Source: Silene conica (lineage: Eukaryota > Streptophyta > Magnoliopsida > Caryophyllales > Caryophyllaceae). Taken from it: a DNA stretch of 64,000 nucleotides. Below, piece by piece: positions 1 through 12,100 of this stretch. The notes beneath the pieces are model-generated. The model did no database searches. It was not told the DNA's origin and saw nothing but the letters and a program-made list of their open reading frames with translations. The number at the start of each line of letters is the position of its first letter. The stretch's first letter is position 1. Made by a program: the position numbers and the translations under genes. The DNA is taken from positions 23,103,079-23,167,078 of the forward strand of contig CM055313.2 in assembly GCA_029255685.2 (NCBI GenBank), in the 5' to 3' direction.

Positions 1-2
1 TT

Positions 3-2432
3 GGACATAACTTCTCTGCACCTAGAACACCACAACAAAACGGAGTAGTAGAACGCATGAACAGAACCCTAGAAGACATGGCTAGAACATTGCTTCTTTG
101 TAGTGGGCTACCTAGAAACTTTTGGGCTGAGGCTATTAGTACAGCTTGCTATATTCATAATCGTGCTGTGATTAGACCTATCCTTAAAAAGACACCCTAT
201 GAACTTTTACGTGGTCGTAAACCTAATATATCTCATCTAAGATGTTTTGGGAGTAAATGCTTTGTTCATAACAATGGTAAAAATCGTTTAAGCAAATTTG
301 ACCCTAGAAGTGATGAGGCAATTTTCATAGGATATTCTGATCATAGTAAAGCCTATAAAGTTTTTAACAAACGTACTTTTTGCATAGAAGAGAGCATACA
401 TGTTATCTTTGATGAGAATAATGCTTTCGACAAGCCTTTACAGGACGAAGAGGAAAACCTAGACGAACCTGACTTTAGGTTGTCAAGGGAAGATCCTCCT
501 GAAATAGAAAATAACGATGAAGGCGAAATTCAAGGAAACAATGATGAACTTGACTTAGAAGGAAATGGTGCGAGAGATGAAACTACAGTTGATGATACTG
601 TAGATAACTCTCAAACCAATGACTTAGAACCCAGAGTTATAGCTAATGAAGCTACAACTTTGAATCAAAACCAAAGGGAAGAGAGCATAGTTATACCTGA
701 CTCTCCTACAAACCCTGGTTTGGATTCAGGGGGAACAAGTCAAAATCCCGAGTCAAGCAGTTGCAATGAAAACAATCAATCAAGAAACTGGAGATATAAA
801 GGCTCTCACCCTCTGGATAATATCATAGGAAGCCTTACAGAAGGAGTTCAAACTCGAAGAAGCTTAAACAACTTCTGCTCCTTCTACTCCTTTCTCTCTA
901 CAATTGAACCTACAAACATAAAAGAAACTCTTGCAGAACCTGACTGGATAGTCGTCATGCAAGAAGAACTACAACAATTCGAAAGGAATAAAGTATGGCA
1001 TCTCGTTCCTCGTCCAAAAGATAGATCAGTAATTGGAACAAGATGGGTATTCAGAAATAAATTAGATGACTCAGGAGTCATCGTCCGTAATAAAGCAAGA
1101 TTGGTCGTTCAAGGATACAATCAACAGGAAGGGATCGATTATGACGAAACCTTTGCTCCTGTTGCTCGCCTTGAGGCGATTCGCTTGCTTATAGCATTTG
1201 CTGCACATAAAGGAATGAAACTATTTCAAATGGATGTTAAAACTGCATTCCTTAACGGATATCTTCAGGAGGAAGTCTATGTCGAACAACCTCCTGGATT
1301 TCCTGACAACAAACTAAAAGACAATGTATACAGATTGGATAAAGCTCTCTATGGGCTGAAACAGGCCCCTCGAGCATGGTACGACAGACTATCAAAATTT
1401 CTATTAGAAAGCGGATTCAAGAGAGGATCAGTAGATAAGACACTATTTCTGAAAAATGAAAATACCGATCTACTAGTTGTCCAGATCTACGTTGACGATA
1501 TTATATTTGGCTCAACCAACAAAAAGTTGTGCCAATATTTTTCAGAGTTGATGACATCCGAGTTCGAGATGAGTATGATGGGAGAATTAAAGTTCTTCCT
1601 TGGACTTCAAATTCAACAGTCGAACGAAGGAATAAAAGTACATCAACAAAAATACGTCAAAGAGCTAATAAAGAAATTCGGAATGGAATCCTCTCATCCT
1701 ATGCCTACTCCAATGGTAACAGATAAGAAACTCACCAAAGACGAGGACGGTAAGTCAGTAGATGAAACTACTTATAGAGGTATGATCGGCTCACTTCTTT
1801 ATCTTACTGCAAGTCGTCCAGACATAATGTTTAGTGTCTGCGTCTGTGCTCGATTCCAATCTGCACCAAAAGAATCACATATGATTGCGGTTAAGAGAAT
1901 TTTAAGATACCTAATTGGAACATCAAAATTATATCTATGGTATCCTATGGACTGTAATTTTAACTTATTAGGATATTCAGATGCGGATTATGCAGGCTGT
2001 TCTTTAGACAGGAAAAGTACTTCTGGACTTGCGACTTTCGTTGGACCATGCATTATATCTTGGGCATCCAAGAAACAAAGTTCAGTCGCCTTGTCAACCG
2101 CAGAAGCAGAATATATTGCAGCCGCACTGGTATGTTCCCAACTACTATGGTTAAAACAACAGTTACTTGATTATGGTATTGACGTGGGATGTATACCTAT
2201 ATTATGTGACAATACGAGTGCTATTATAATATCTAAAAACCCGGCTCAGCACTCGAGAACAAAACACATAGAGATTAGACATCACTTCTTACGTGACCAT
2301 GTAGAAAAGAAAAACATTAAGTTGGAATTTTGTAGTACGGAAAAACAATGGGCGGATATTTTTACTAAACCTTTGGCTAGGGAACGATTTGAGACTTTAC
2401 GATTGGAAATTGGTTTAATCGGTGGCACCTAA
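3..2432 (+). CDS. Ty1/copia (Sirevirus-like) pol polyprotein, 3' part: integrase end, reverse transcriptase, RNase H
   Basis: The frame is open from the window edge, so the 5' end (gag, protease, most of integrase) lies outside; the first Met at 57 is internal. The upstream residues include PQQNGVVER, whose Glu is the third member of the integrase DDE triad. Counting from that Met, a variable acidic linker covers about residues 120-270. The reverse transcriptase follows, with GTRWVFRNK near 325, [12 protein letters not shown] and the YVDDI catalytic motif near 478. Copia-type RNase H has DADYAG near 640, STAEAEY near 680 and CDNTSA near 717. There is no internal stop or frameshift. The order IN-RT-RH is the copia order. 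FFLGLQIQQ and the extra downstream ORF fit the Sirevirus lineage. It would copy element RNA into DNA in a virus-like particle and integrate it. Confidence 0.96.
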   Translation, partial: GHNFSAPRTPQQNGVVERMNRTLEDMARTLLLCSGLPRNFWAEAISTACYIHNRAVIRPILKKTPYELLRGRKPNISHLRCFGSKCFVHNNGKNRLSKFDPRSDEAIFIGYSDHSKAYKVFNKRTFCIEESIHVIFDENNAFDKPLQDEEENLDEPDFRLSREDPPEIENNDEGEIQGNNDELDLEGNGARDETTVDDTVDNSQTNDLEPRVIANEATTLNQNQREESIVIPDSPTNPGLDSGGTSQNPESSSCNENNQSRNWRYKGSHPLDNIIGSLTEGVQTRRSLNNFCSFYSFLSTIEPTNIKETLAEPDWIVVMQEELQQFERNKVWHLVPRPKDRSVIGTRWVFRNKLDDSGVIVRNKARLVVQGYNQQEGIDYDETFAPVARLEAIRLLIAFAAHKGMKLFQMDVKTAFLNGYLQEEVYVEQPPGFPDNKLKDNVYRLDKALYGLKQAPRAWYDRLSKFLLESGFKRGSVDKTLFLKNENTDLLVVQIYVDDIIFGSTNKKLCQYFSELMTSEFEMSMMGELKFFLGLQIQQSNEGIKVHQQKYVKELIKKFGMESSHPMPTPMVTDKKLTKDEDGKSVDETTYRGMIGSLLYLTASRPDIMFSVCVCARFQSAPKESHMIAVKRILRYLIGTSKLYLWYPMDCNFNLLGYSDADYAGCSLDRKSTSGLATFVGPCIISWASKKQSSVALSTAEAEYIAAALVCSQLLWLKQQLLDYGIDVGCIPILCDNTSAIIISKNPAQHSRTKHIEIRHHFLRDHVEKKNIKLEFCSTEKQWADIFTKPLARERFETLRLEIGLIGGT

Positions 2433-3025
2433 TCAATCTTAAGAGCTGAAAATAACCCAATGATTGACTATGAAAAGACTTAATTATATGACTGTGTCCG
2501 TATATTCCGCTGCATGCCTATGTGTGTTATTTTTTATTGGATGCTCAAATTTTGATTATATCATGCTACATGTTATACGAACGTACACAACCAATTTCTA
2601 AGGTCAAAATAATAATATTCAGATATTAATAATTTTAACTTCAAAATATTATTTTATATATATACAAATCTATAAATACAGTTACGTATCTCAAATACGC
2701 AACTTAAAATAAAATCGTACTTACTAAATTCACGTAACAAGAAAATCGTAACAAGATTAAATATACGTACCAACAAACTTAAAAACTAAAAACTTACCCC
2801 ACCTAATTTACCTACCCCACGTGTAACCTCCCCCTAGTCCTCAAAACTTACCTTACACTTTATTACACTCTACCTCTCCCTAACCGTCGTCTCCCTCATC
2901 ACTCTAACTCCACCCTCACATCAATCTCACCTCACTATAACTCTCCTTCATAAAACTTGTTCAAATCAAAATCCTTTTAAAAAACCTCACCTATAACTCT
3001 CATCTCACAAATTAAATAAAACAAA
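2433..3025 (+). other. Spacer between pol and the env-like ORF of the retrotransposon
   Basis: AT-rich, pyrimidine-rich spacer (many ctc/acc runs at 2810-2960) with no sizeable ORF. It belongs to the retrotransposon. It may hold a promoter or splice acceptor for the downstream ORF, but I see no defined signal. Confidence 0.5.
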
Positions 3026-4516
3026 ATGCCTCCCATTTCTGCCCGTCGGTCCTCACGACATAAACCACCATCTCCCACTCCGACGCCTTCGCCACCGCCA
3101 TCACCTGAACCACTCATGGTTGAAGTTCCTAAATCCGAAACTAGCAAACGTCGAAAGTTAGACAAAGGAAAAAATGTTATGAAAGAAGACTCTTCTGCTC
3201 AAGATCCTCGTCCTCTGTTTCAAGACATTTCTGAAGAAGCAACCAAAGAAGGGCTTGAGAAAGTTAGAATGACGAAAAAGGAAGGTATGCTCATAGACCG
3301 TCTTTTACCATATTCAGTGCATGCGGGTCGTTTTTACCCGACTTCGTGGGTAGACGGAGTTCCTGCCCTTAAGTTCTTTAAAAACTTTCTTTTATTTCAA
3401 GAGTGGGTTTATATAAGTAATTTTTCGGGTCTGATATTTCCAATTGAGTTGGTTCAGTTTTATGCTTCGGTCAAGTTAGTCGATGATGGGGTTGTTACCG
3501 TTGTTAATGGAAGGGAAATTAGGATTACGGTGGACGATATGTGTAGGGTCTTTAAGCTAAAGAACGAAGGGCTTGTTCTTGATCCGAGTAAGGAATGGTC
3601 TAATGTTACTAAAGATGACAAGATGAAAATTAAAAAATATTTCGATAATGAAGCTACCGAAGTCAGTCCCTTGCTCACAAATTCGTTTAATCCCATGTTA
3701 AAATTCTTTGTTAATTTTCTCTGGAACTCGGTTTTGCCACGACGGGGTGGTCGTGACAAACTTAGTTGTTGTGAAGCGGTTGTGTTGTTTAATTGGTTAA
3801 CCGGAGTTAAAATCAATTTAGCATCATTGTTCTTTGCAAAAATTGGTCAGATTTCGAAAATCTTGGTTAAAGAACATTTTAGCTCAACTCTTGACATACC
3901 CTATGGCATGTGGGTATCGGCGCTATTATTTGATGCCGAAGTTGTCGATATGGGAAGCTATGGTGTTAGTCCTAAAGATAGGATGAATGATCGATTAATT
4001 AAGTTAATGGGTATTTTCGGGAAAGATGGTACTCTGTTCTTTGGTAGAGAAAGTGAGGGGGTTAAGGGGATGGGAAATCTTGGTGTTCTTGAGGGAAAGG
4101 TGGATAAGTTGTGCTCGGTTGTGGCTGGGTTAAAGGACACAAAGTCCGAGAATGGTCAAGGGTCAGGAAAACCGAATGGTGATATTCGGGAATGGATGGA
4201 AAAAATTAATAGCACCCTTACTAATCTTACCGGAGAGCTCAAATTCGTCAAAGAGGAGATAATCGCAGTAAGTAACCGTCATCAGTTTCTAACAACTCAA
4301 GGAGGAGCTCTTGTTCGAGATACGGTGATGCTTCGGGAGGAAGGTACTCAGTGTTTATCCGCGATTAAGGCATTATCCCTCAAAGTCTTGAACTTCGAGC
4401 GCGCAATCGAAGGTCAAGGACGTAATGTTGCTAGTTGTCTTGATCGTTTGGACACCTTGGAGTTTCGCTCTCGTCCCGGATATGTTAATCCTAACATTGT
4501 TCATCATCCTCGTTAA
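3026..4516 (+). CDS. Env-like / putative plant transposon-domain protein of the retrotransposon (ORF downstream of pol)
   Basis: Intact 496-residue ORF between pol and the 3' LTR, the position of the env-like gene of Sireviruses. The N-terminus is Pro/Ser-rich (about residues 12-32), followed by a basic stretch SKRRKLDKGK that could be a nuclear signal. Residues about 95-300 have the look of the 'putative plant transposon protein' domain, with the pattern FPIELVQFYAS then NGREIRITVDDMCRVFKL then LSCCEAVVLFNWLTGVKINL. The C-terminal third is rich in Leu, Lys and Glu and could form a coiled coil. I see no clear signal peptide or strong membrane segment, so an envelope role is not supported. The function of this family is unknown. 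Confidence 0.8.
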   Translation: MPPISARRSSRHKPPSPTPTPSPPPSPEPLMVEVPKSETSKRRKLDKGKNVMKEDSSAQDPRPLFQDISEEATKEGLEKVRMTKKEGMLIDRLLPYSVHAGRFYPTSWVDGVPALKFFKNFLLFQEWVYISNFSGLIFPIELVQFYASVKLVDDGVVTVVNGREIRITVDDMCRVFKLKNEGLVLDPSKEWSNVTKDDKMKIKKYFDNEATEVSPLLTNSFNPMLKFFVNFLWNSVLPRRGGRDKLSCCEAVVLFNWLTGVKINLASLFFAKIGQISKILVKEHFSSTLDIPYGMWVSALLFDAEVVDMGSYGVSPKDRMNDRLIKLMGIFGKDGTLFFGRESEGVKGMGNLGVLEGKVDKLCSVVAGLKDTKSENGQGSGKPNGDIREWMEKINSTLTNLTGELKFVKEEIIAVSNRHQFLTTQGGALVRDTVMLREEGTQCLSAIKALSLKVLNFERAIEGQGRNVASCLDRLDTLEFRSRPGYVNPNIVHHPR

Positions 4517-5214
4517 AGATGAGTTGTATTTGGTGTGTCGTTTTGCTTCGTTTTGCAGGTCAGGGACATCATCCGTGGGGTCTGTTGATGGATGGTGGTG
4601 TTACTAGCCCAATTCTCTTTCCTACACCAACTTATATTAGCCTTGCTATCTTTTGATTTGGCCCAATTTTCTTTCTACCCTAATTCGGCCCAGTTGGCTT
4701 GTATTAGTACCCTTGCACTCTTATTGCTTTTGGTCCATTAGACAATACTCTAACTAATTTTAGCCCAAGTGGCTTATGTTCTGATTCGGCCCATTAGGCT
4801 TTTACTTTGGATATTCGGCCCTTTTGGCATTCTAGTACTTGGTTGTGTGTCATATTTCCGTTCGTATATCGTGTTTTCATGTTTTAATTACGTTTGTGTA
4901 TTTCTTTAGAATTACATGCTTAGGTTTGTTTCGTATTATATCATTCTAGTCTTTTTATGTCTTTGTTTCCGTCTTTTCAATGATGTCAAGAGGGGGAAAA
5001 GAAATGCGACCTAGATTACGAATTTGCCTAAGATTGCTCCTTGTCGTAACGTTTTGTCTCTCAAAGTTCTTTTTAGTAATTGATTTAGTCTAAAAATAGA
5101 AACCCTAGTTGATCTATATTATAAAAGACCATTATTATATTGAGGGGGAACGTTACTACGATACACTTAAACACGATTCTAGGTAAGACTTGCCATCATT
5201 AAAAAGGGGGAATT
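4517..5214 (+). other. Retrotransposon 3' untranslated region with multiple polypurine tracts
   Basis: No ORF of note. Three purine runs resemble polypurine tracts: agagggggaaaag near 4988, tgagggggaac near 5140, and aaaaagggggaa at about 5201-5212, directly before the LTR. The last is the likely plus-strand primer; the others look like redundant copies, which are described for Sireviruses. The segment also repeats a 'ggcccatt..ggctt' phrase several times (4650-4830). Confidence 0.7.
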
Positions 5215-6731
5215 TGTTGAGTAATATCCTATATTTATAATATATTGTTTTATGTTTTAATAATGACAAGTTTAAACAATTGTGTTTTATATGCATATGC
5301 GTGTAATCGTGTGTTTAAGTGTACAGTTAATTATAGAGCAAAGATCGTAGGTTAACAAAGTATAATTCATTCGGTGAATTGAAGAGAGATCAAGCTCATG
5401 ATAAGTGTCAAGTCTCTTTGATGATTATGATTTACAAGACACAAGTTTTATTCAATATAAAGAATTCTTAAGTTATAAGTCATTCTTATAACTATTGAAG
5501 AAATGAGTTTTGCGTAAAATAAGTCAAGGCGTGAAGATTTATGCGGATTATTAATATACTATTATATATTAATTTAGTAATCTTATAAACGGTTTTAAAA
5601 TAGAAATATTCTTTAGTTGACAAGAATTAAGATATTTATCTTATGAGATAAATATTAATTCTAAAAATGCTAAAGATTTTATTTTAACCGTTATTGTCAA
5701 AATTCAAGTTCCTAGGAAAACGTGCTTGGAGAACAATGTCTCGAAAAACGTGCCTATAAGACGTGCATTGGGAATCGTGTATGGAGGGATATGCCTTTCA
5801 TTTTCCTATGCGAATCCTAATACGTTTTATATTATCTTTATGGTTAATTAAATAAATAAACTTGTTTATTTAATTTACTTTAAGATTGACTAGGATTTGG
5901 TTAAATATAATTTATTATATTATTGACAAGAATTAGGAATTGATTCAAAGTAGGATTCTATATTTTAATGATATAAGATATTTCCTAAATCTAAAAGGAT
6001 TGAAGAAATATTATCTTATATCTTAATATAGTACTATTTTATTAGAATCCTTTCCTAAGCCAAATAAGATTAAGTTTAAATATTACCTAGAATTAGTATT
6101 CTAGATAAAGTAATATTTCTAAACTATCTAGGATTCAACCTAGATCTAAATTAGTATATAAGCATTCAAGCATCACACGCCTAAGATACCTTAACAAAAC
6201 ACAAGAAGCCTCACGCAAATCGAGAAGAACAAACGGACGTAGTCTCTCACGCGTCTCGATATTCGTGCAATCATTGTCAAATTTCGTATACAAGACTACA
6301 AGCATTGAAGAATATTTTCATACATTCAAGATCATCAATACAAGAAGTTGTCAAAAGTTTATCTTACTTACTTAAGATAGATTCGAGTATTTAACGGTAC
6401 TCATTGTAAGCAAGTATTTTACGGTACTTGTCGTGGCTAGATATTTTACGGTATCTAGATTGAGTTACAACTAATATCAAAGTTGTACGAGTGGGTTGAT
6501 AAAATTGTAATCCGGAGAAGGTACTAATTTTATTAATCGAGAATAGTGGACGTAGGTTTCGATTTGTGAAACTGAACCACTTCAAAAGATCGTGTCTCCT
6601 TTACTTTATTGCTCTTACTCGTTACTTGTTATTACTTCATCTCGACAACCACCATCGAAGAAGAAACCAAAAAGTTGGCATACTCAATTCAACCCCCCTT
6701 CTTGAGTATATCTAGGTCAATAGACTCTTCA
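5215..6731 (+). repeat. 3' LTR of the copia/Sirevirus-like retrotransposon
   Basis: Begins TGTTGAGT immediately after the last polypurine tract and ends ACTCTTCA; the two ends form a short imperfect inverted repeat (TG...CA). Length is about 1.5 kb. A TATA-like box (tatataag) lies at 6155-6162. The body has several repeated ACGTGC phrases (5718-5765). The 5' LTR is outside the window, so LTR age cannot be estimated here. The right-hand target duplication is expected to be catgt (6732-6736). Confidence 0.85.
6155..6162 (+). promoter_or_regulatory. TATA-like box in the LTR
   Basis: tatataag followed by an A/C-rich stretch, about 575 bases before the LTR end. This is the most likely U3 promoter core of the element; inferred from sequence only. 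Confidence 0.4.
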
Positions 6732-7829
6732 CATGTGAATTAAAATTAAATGTTTTAAGTAACCTTTTAATTATATTGTATAGATTTTACCTCAGTTTCG
6801 TGCTTTTAATTTGTATTTCTTTCCTTTTTAGATTATCCGCGTAATGTTTTGTCTTATCTGCATTTACATACATTTCATGATATTTTAAAGTTCATATACA
6901 AATATATTAACCAAAAGCTAAAACATCGACATGACAAAAATTTGACAAACGAATCAAAACATTGTCACAGGTAAATCATTGATTTATAGAAACCAATAAC
7001 ATAACAAATTAAAATATACTTTGTACATATATAACAACAACAATACTCAATTTACTCATTATATATAATCAAATAAATAAATTAAACGATAAGATATAAT
7101 CCACGTCTTAGAAACCCATGGGTAAATGAGCAATAGATTCTAAATAAATATTGTGAATACAAACTATTATAGGTATTATAAGATTTATAGCCATTATACA
7201 ATTATAGACTCCCATATTTTAATTTTATTTTTAATTTATTTTGGAATATTATTAAATTAGATAATTGATTGCTGAACAATTCAAAAGGGAATTAAATAGG
7301 GAAAAATGTTAATGAAAATTATGGGTATTAAGTAGTATAAAAAATCTTATCAATTTATTAACATATTATATTACAAAAATTAATTAAATAAGAATAAATT
7401 TTAATTAATTTGGCGGGTGAAATATTATGAATAGTTTTAATCAATTTATTATGAAGTTTAATTAAAAAATGAATTGAATTGGAGAAATTGTCAATAAAAA
7501 TGGTGGCTGTTACGTAATATGAAATTTTTTAATTTATTAACATGCATTATTACAAAGATTTCAATTAAAATGTCAGTTTTAATTATAAATTATGACTTTT
7601 ATGAACGTGTTTTATTTCAAAAGTTCAATAAAAATGTCAATATTAATTATAAATTACGAAATTTTGATGTAAATTCGCAAGGGCTATATGAATTAAATTA
7701 AATTATAAAAAATTGAATTAGATCTATAAAACAAGACAATTACGTGGCAATGAGTTCACGTGGTATTTGTGGATCCTACGTGGCATTTATTAGTCATTTT
7801 AGAGTAGGCTTTCAATTATATTTTATAGA
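6732..7829 (-). mobile_element. Helitron-like element, 5' part on the minus strand, interrupted by the retrotransposon
   Basis: Read on the minus strand, the right end is A|TCTATAAAATATAATTG, a typical plant Helitron 5' terminus next to an A. The sequence is strongly similar to 58955-59780 and 62150-62400 (same orientation), and to 53480-53900 in inverted orientation inside another Helitron. The retrotransposon ends at 6731 and interrupts it, so the Helitron 3' end lies left of the window. Small AT-rich ORFs here are not coding. Confidence 0.65.
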
Positions 7830-8266
7830 TTAAGATTTATTATTGGGGGAGGCGATAAGAAAAGTTTATGAAGTCTCGTATTAGTAACATTAAACAAAAA
7901 AAATTAAACAACGGAATCTCGAGCTGTAAACAATGACGATTCCCAATTTCTTTTTACAAAATATTAGTCGTCACATGATGCATTGAGCATTGATCGATGA
8001 TGCAGTAATGCATAATATTTCAATTTGGATGTTTACTCCAATGAATTTTTAAAAATTGCATGTTAGAATTTGTTGCGATTGGCAATGTCAACGCAAATGT
8101 TGAGCAAAATCATGTAGCTATTAATTACCCGTTGATTGTTCTCCTAGAAATTTTAGATTGACCCACGCGGACTTTATCAGATTCATTTTAATAGATTTTA
8201 TCATTTTTAAATCTTTAATTGACTCACGCGCAGACGATAGTTACCTCTGGCTCTTTCGTTTGACGA

Positions 8267-8350
8267 GATGTCGAACAAGGGTAGCCAGAGAAAGGGGAAG
8301 CCGAGGCGAAAGAGGAAGCCGAGGGGGCCAGAGCACGGGTCTACCAAAGT
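8267..8350 (+). pseudogene. Short basic exon-like ORF of unknown origin
   Basis: ATG-initiated frame of 28 codons, very rich in Lys, Arg, Gly and Pro (starts MSNKGSQRKGKPRRKRKPRG). It ends at AAA|GTGAGT, a good plant splice donor. GC-rich codons differ from the AT-rich surroundings. No matching downstream exon was recognised, so this may be a gene fragment or chance. Confidence 0.2.
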
Positions 8351-8594
8351 GAGTTTGAACAGATTGGATTATCAGAAGGGTGCAAAGGGAATGGAGATGA
8401 ATAAAATAAATCGAGCGAGGGATGAAAAAATGACAAAGGTATAATTATCAAATGCTTAAAAATATAAGTGAAAAACACAACGCTTTTATTTTTGTTTCGT
8501 TCATAAAAGTGAATATTACTTTACTCGTCTTGGATAGATATACCGAAATCCGTATATGATCAACTCGAGGTCTTACCATTTAGCAAATCAGCAG

Positions 8595-8757
8595 GTCTAG
8601 CTTGTGACGGGCTAATCTCGTCACAAGCTTGTGACATCTCACAAAAAGGGAGCGGGGCTAAGGAGGAGCATGCTCATGTGCTTTTCCACTCATCTCTTAT
8701 GGATATTTTGTCAGAGAAAACGATATCCGTCACAAGCTCACAAATAAGAATATGTGT
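8595..8757 (+). repeat. MITE copy (family with GTCTTGCTTGTGACGG-type ends)
   Basis: Starts ggtctagcttgtgacgg and ends with cacaaataagaatatgtgt. The interior has 'ccgtcacaag' and 'gatattttgt' phrases shared with copies at 15341, 21822, 24356, 28651, 35833 and 42050. Diverged copy; ends are approximate. Confidence 0.6.
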
Positions 8758-9192
8758 TAGCAAATACTCCGTTCTAGGAATTTTACTTTGGGATGACGCA
8801 ACTCTTATGAGATTTGAACCTCCAAGATCCAACACATTATTGTGAAACTTATATTCAGAAATTGTTCTAATTTTTATATTTGGGGCGATACTTGCCTCCG
8901 CTATCCACACCAAATCCGCCTATGGTACCAAGTATCCCACTTGCACAGACTAAAGAGCCTAAGAAAAAGTAAAGAAATGGAGAGATTCCCGTGTCGCACT
9001 CAAGTAGTAGAAGAGAGTGACTTCCTCCCCACCATCTCACCTTACCCTTTCCCTTTTATTTTGTTCTCTTATTCACTTTCGATTGCGACAACTTTTTCAA
9101 TCACTTTTCTCCCTCATTTTTCCCCCAAATCATTTCCATTTAACTTCATCTTTGCTTAGATCTGCAATTACTTCAACCTTCATCATTCATCT

Positions 9193-12100
9193 ATGGCTTC
9201 CACTAAAGAACGTGAACACTTCGTTTACACCGCTAAACTTGCTGAACAAGCTGAACGCTATGACGGTTTCTTCCTTATCTTCGCTTTTTTTTTAATGCAT
9301 TTGACTTATTACATACAACTGATCTCCTGAATTTTAGTTTGATTTATGATTCGATTGTGCTTCATTAACTACTTTCTTCATGTTTTCTTGTTTTCGTTTG
9401 CTTTGAATTTTTCGATTTTGTGATTTTTCTTTTGCTGCTTTGGAGCTAACTTTGATTACTTTTTGATTGTTGAAAATTCCTGATTCTGGAGCAGCATGAT
9501 TTTTGTCTGGATTCTTCATTCGATTTTTCTTGATTTAGTACTTTTGCATGTTTTGATGTTTCTAATTTGGTGCCAATTCATTGTAGCTCACCGATTGAGA
9601 GAATAGGATTTTGTTTGCTGATTATTCTAGGTTTGAACGACTTTAGAAAACTTCATCCTAAGATTAGAAAATGATTTAGAATCATCAATTTGGTCGTTGT
9701 TTCGGTTCAAATAATCAGCAATTTTAGCGGCTCGTTCATTTTCAGTATTATTTTATTGTTCAAAGCATTAGATCGGTTATGAATTTTGAAATAAACAAAA
9801 TAGTGTTCTCCTGAATTTCCTCCTTACATGAAAATATCTATGCATGAATCAACTAAATTTAGTATTGAACCGAGTTGATTGGAGCATAATTTTTATTACT
9901 ACGTGATTTATAACTCGATTATTAGTGTTCCGCGTAAATATAATATTTTCTGTTGCGGATTTGGTGATATTTTGAGAGGTTTTAAGAAAATGTGATTGTG
10001 GAAGTTATGAGAGTGGGCCAATGTGGTATTGATGGCTGAATTATTGATCAGAAATGGTGCAAGCGATGGCAAACCTAGCAAAGCTTGATGTGGAGTTAAC
10101 AGTGGAGGAGCGTAACTTGCTGTCAGTTGGGTATAAGAATGTGGTAGGTGCGAGAAGAGCATCGTGGAGGATTCTATCTTCGATTGAGCAGAAGGAAGAG
10201 GGGAAAGGGAATGCGCAGAATGTGAAGCGAATTAAGGAGTATAGACAGAAGGTCGAGACCGAGCTTACCAACATTTGTAAGGATATCATGACTGTCATCA
10301 ATGAGCATCTCATTCCATCTGCCACTGAAGATGAATCCACTGTCTTTTACTACAAGATGTAAGGACTTTATAGTCTAAATTTCCATTTTTTAGAAAAAGC
10401 GAGGCAGCAATGTTGGATGTTATTTAGTTTTAGTATCAACGCATCACATGCTTTTTAAGTTATCTCAATTCTCACATATTTGTTAGATCAATATAAAGAG
10501 TGATATTGATATTTGGTATCACCCGGTGTTGCCCTATCATTTTAGGCTTACATGGTTGTGATTGGCGTGCCATTTTACATGTTGCAGGAAAGGGGATTAT
10601 TACAGGTACCTGGCCGAGTTTAAGTCTGGTAATGAGAAGACAGAGGCTGCTAATCAGTCCAAGAAAGCTTATGATGTACGTCTTTAGTAATTTGTTACAT
10701 GTTTTCCTCTTTTGCTGTTCTTTTGCATTGTGTTATTTGGTCGGAAAATTGATCATTTCCAGTTAAGGGTCCGATGATTACCAGGGTGAAATTCCCGAAA
10801 ACCGAAATGATCCTCATAAACCTCTGCTAAAACCTGAAATGACTGTTTTCCAGTTAAGGATGGATTAATAATAGGAGTGATGTACATGTCAATAGTATCT
10901 CATCGAGATTACAATGAGAAATGGGCTGCTATAACATAATTATCTTACTGTCACTTTTATTCTACTTAAGCTTTTTTATCATCTTTACATAAATGTCTTT
11001 TAGGCAAAATTTATCTTCCTTTCACATTTGCTGTCTATTAGTCATACATCTGCATACAAGTATTCCCACTGAATTTAAGCAAATGTTTATAAAATTTCTC
11101 CATTTTCTGTCCATCCTGACGATATTGCCTTTCAATCTGGTTTAGACATTTTTTGTGGTTTGTCACGTGCCGTACGCCTGTAAGCTATATATTCTGTGTA
11201 GATTATGGTCGGACTCAAACTTCGTTTTTGTACTATTGTTTGTTTTGCGTTTAATCATGCAAGGCGCTTTGTGCTCATGCCTGATCATGTGCAAGTAGAA
11301 AGACAGTAAATGCAACCAGAGTGTGCAGTTTGGATCGGGTAATGTTTAGCATGTAGCAGATGGTGCTTAATCACGTGAAATCCAGAATTTACTTGAACAT
11401 GCAAATTAGTTTGGCAGGGTTAATCCTCTTGTTTCTATGAGTTTATGATTTTGACATAGAACATTATAATACATGAGCTAATTATACTCTTTAAAGTTTG
11501 TGGAAGCCATTACGAGTTTACTGTCATTTGTCAATGTAAGAACCAGTTATCTGGTACTTAACATGCCTGTGTAAGACCAGATATTAATAATCACACATAT
11601 ATGTATTCGAATTTGTCTACCTCTTTCAACTTCTTATGCTTGTCCTTATTCCTGCAGAGTGCTACCTCGACTGCTGAGACTGAATTGCCCCCTACACACC
11701 CCATTCGTTTGGGATTGGCTCTCAATTTCTCTGTATATTATTATGAGATTGAAAATTCCCCTGAAAGGTTTGTTCTCTCCTTATTCATGTGAAAGAGTGC
11801 GAAGCTGTTTCTCGTGTACTTATAATTCAGATATCTTTTTTCTTTCAATATATTAGGGCATGCCACCTTGCCAAGGCAGCTTTTGATGAAGCTATCCAAG
11901 AACTCGACTCTCTAAATGAGGATTCATACAAGGATAGTACCTTAATCATGCAACTTCTGAGAGACAACCTCACATTGTGGACCTCTGACATTACAGATGA
12001 GAATGGTAAACTATCTTTCTATCTAAACGAGTCTTGATCGTGATTCGTATTTATTTTTTTGAGTCGTTATTTGTATTTCCTTGTGGAGTAAATCATAGAA

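Larger units (their letters stand above)
7830..9192. other. Intergenic region upstream of the 14-3-3 gene
   Basis: Mostly AT-rich without genes. It contains one MITE copy (8595-8757) and a short basic exon-like piece starting at 8267. The segment 9000-9192 is pyrimidine-rich and probably includes the promoter and 5'UTR of the 14-3-3 gene. Confidence 0.5.

Noticed and set aside
3460..3816. Minus-strand ORF inside the env-like gene
   Set aside because: Shadow frame of the 496-residue retrotransposon ORF.
10041..10340. Minus-strand 99-codon ORF
   Set aside because: Fully antisense to exon 2 of the 14-3-3 gene, with no domain of its own.
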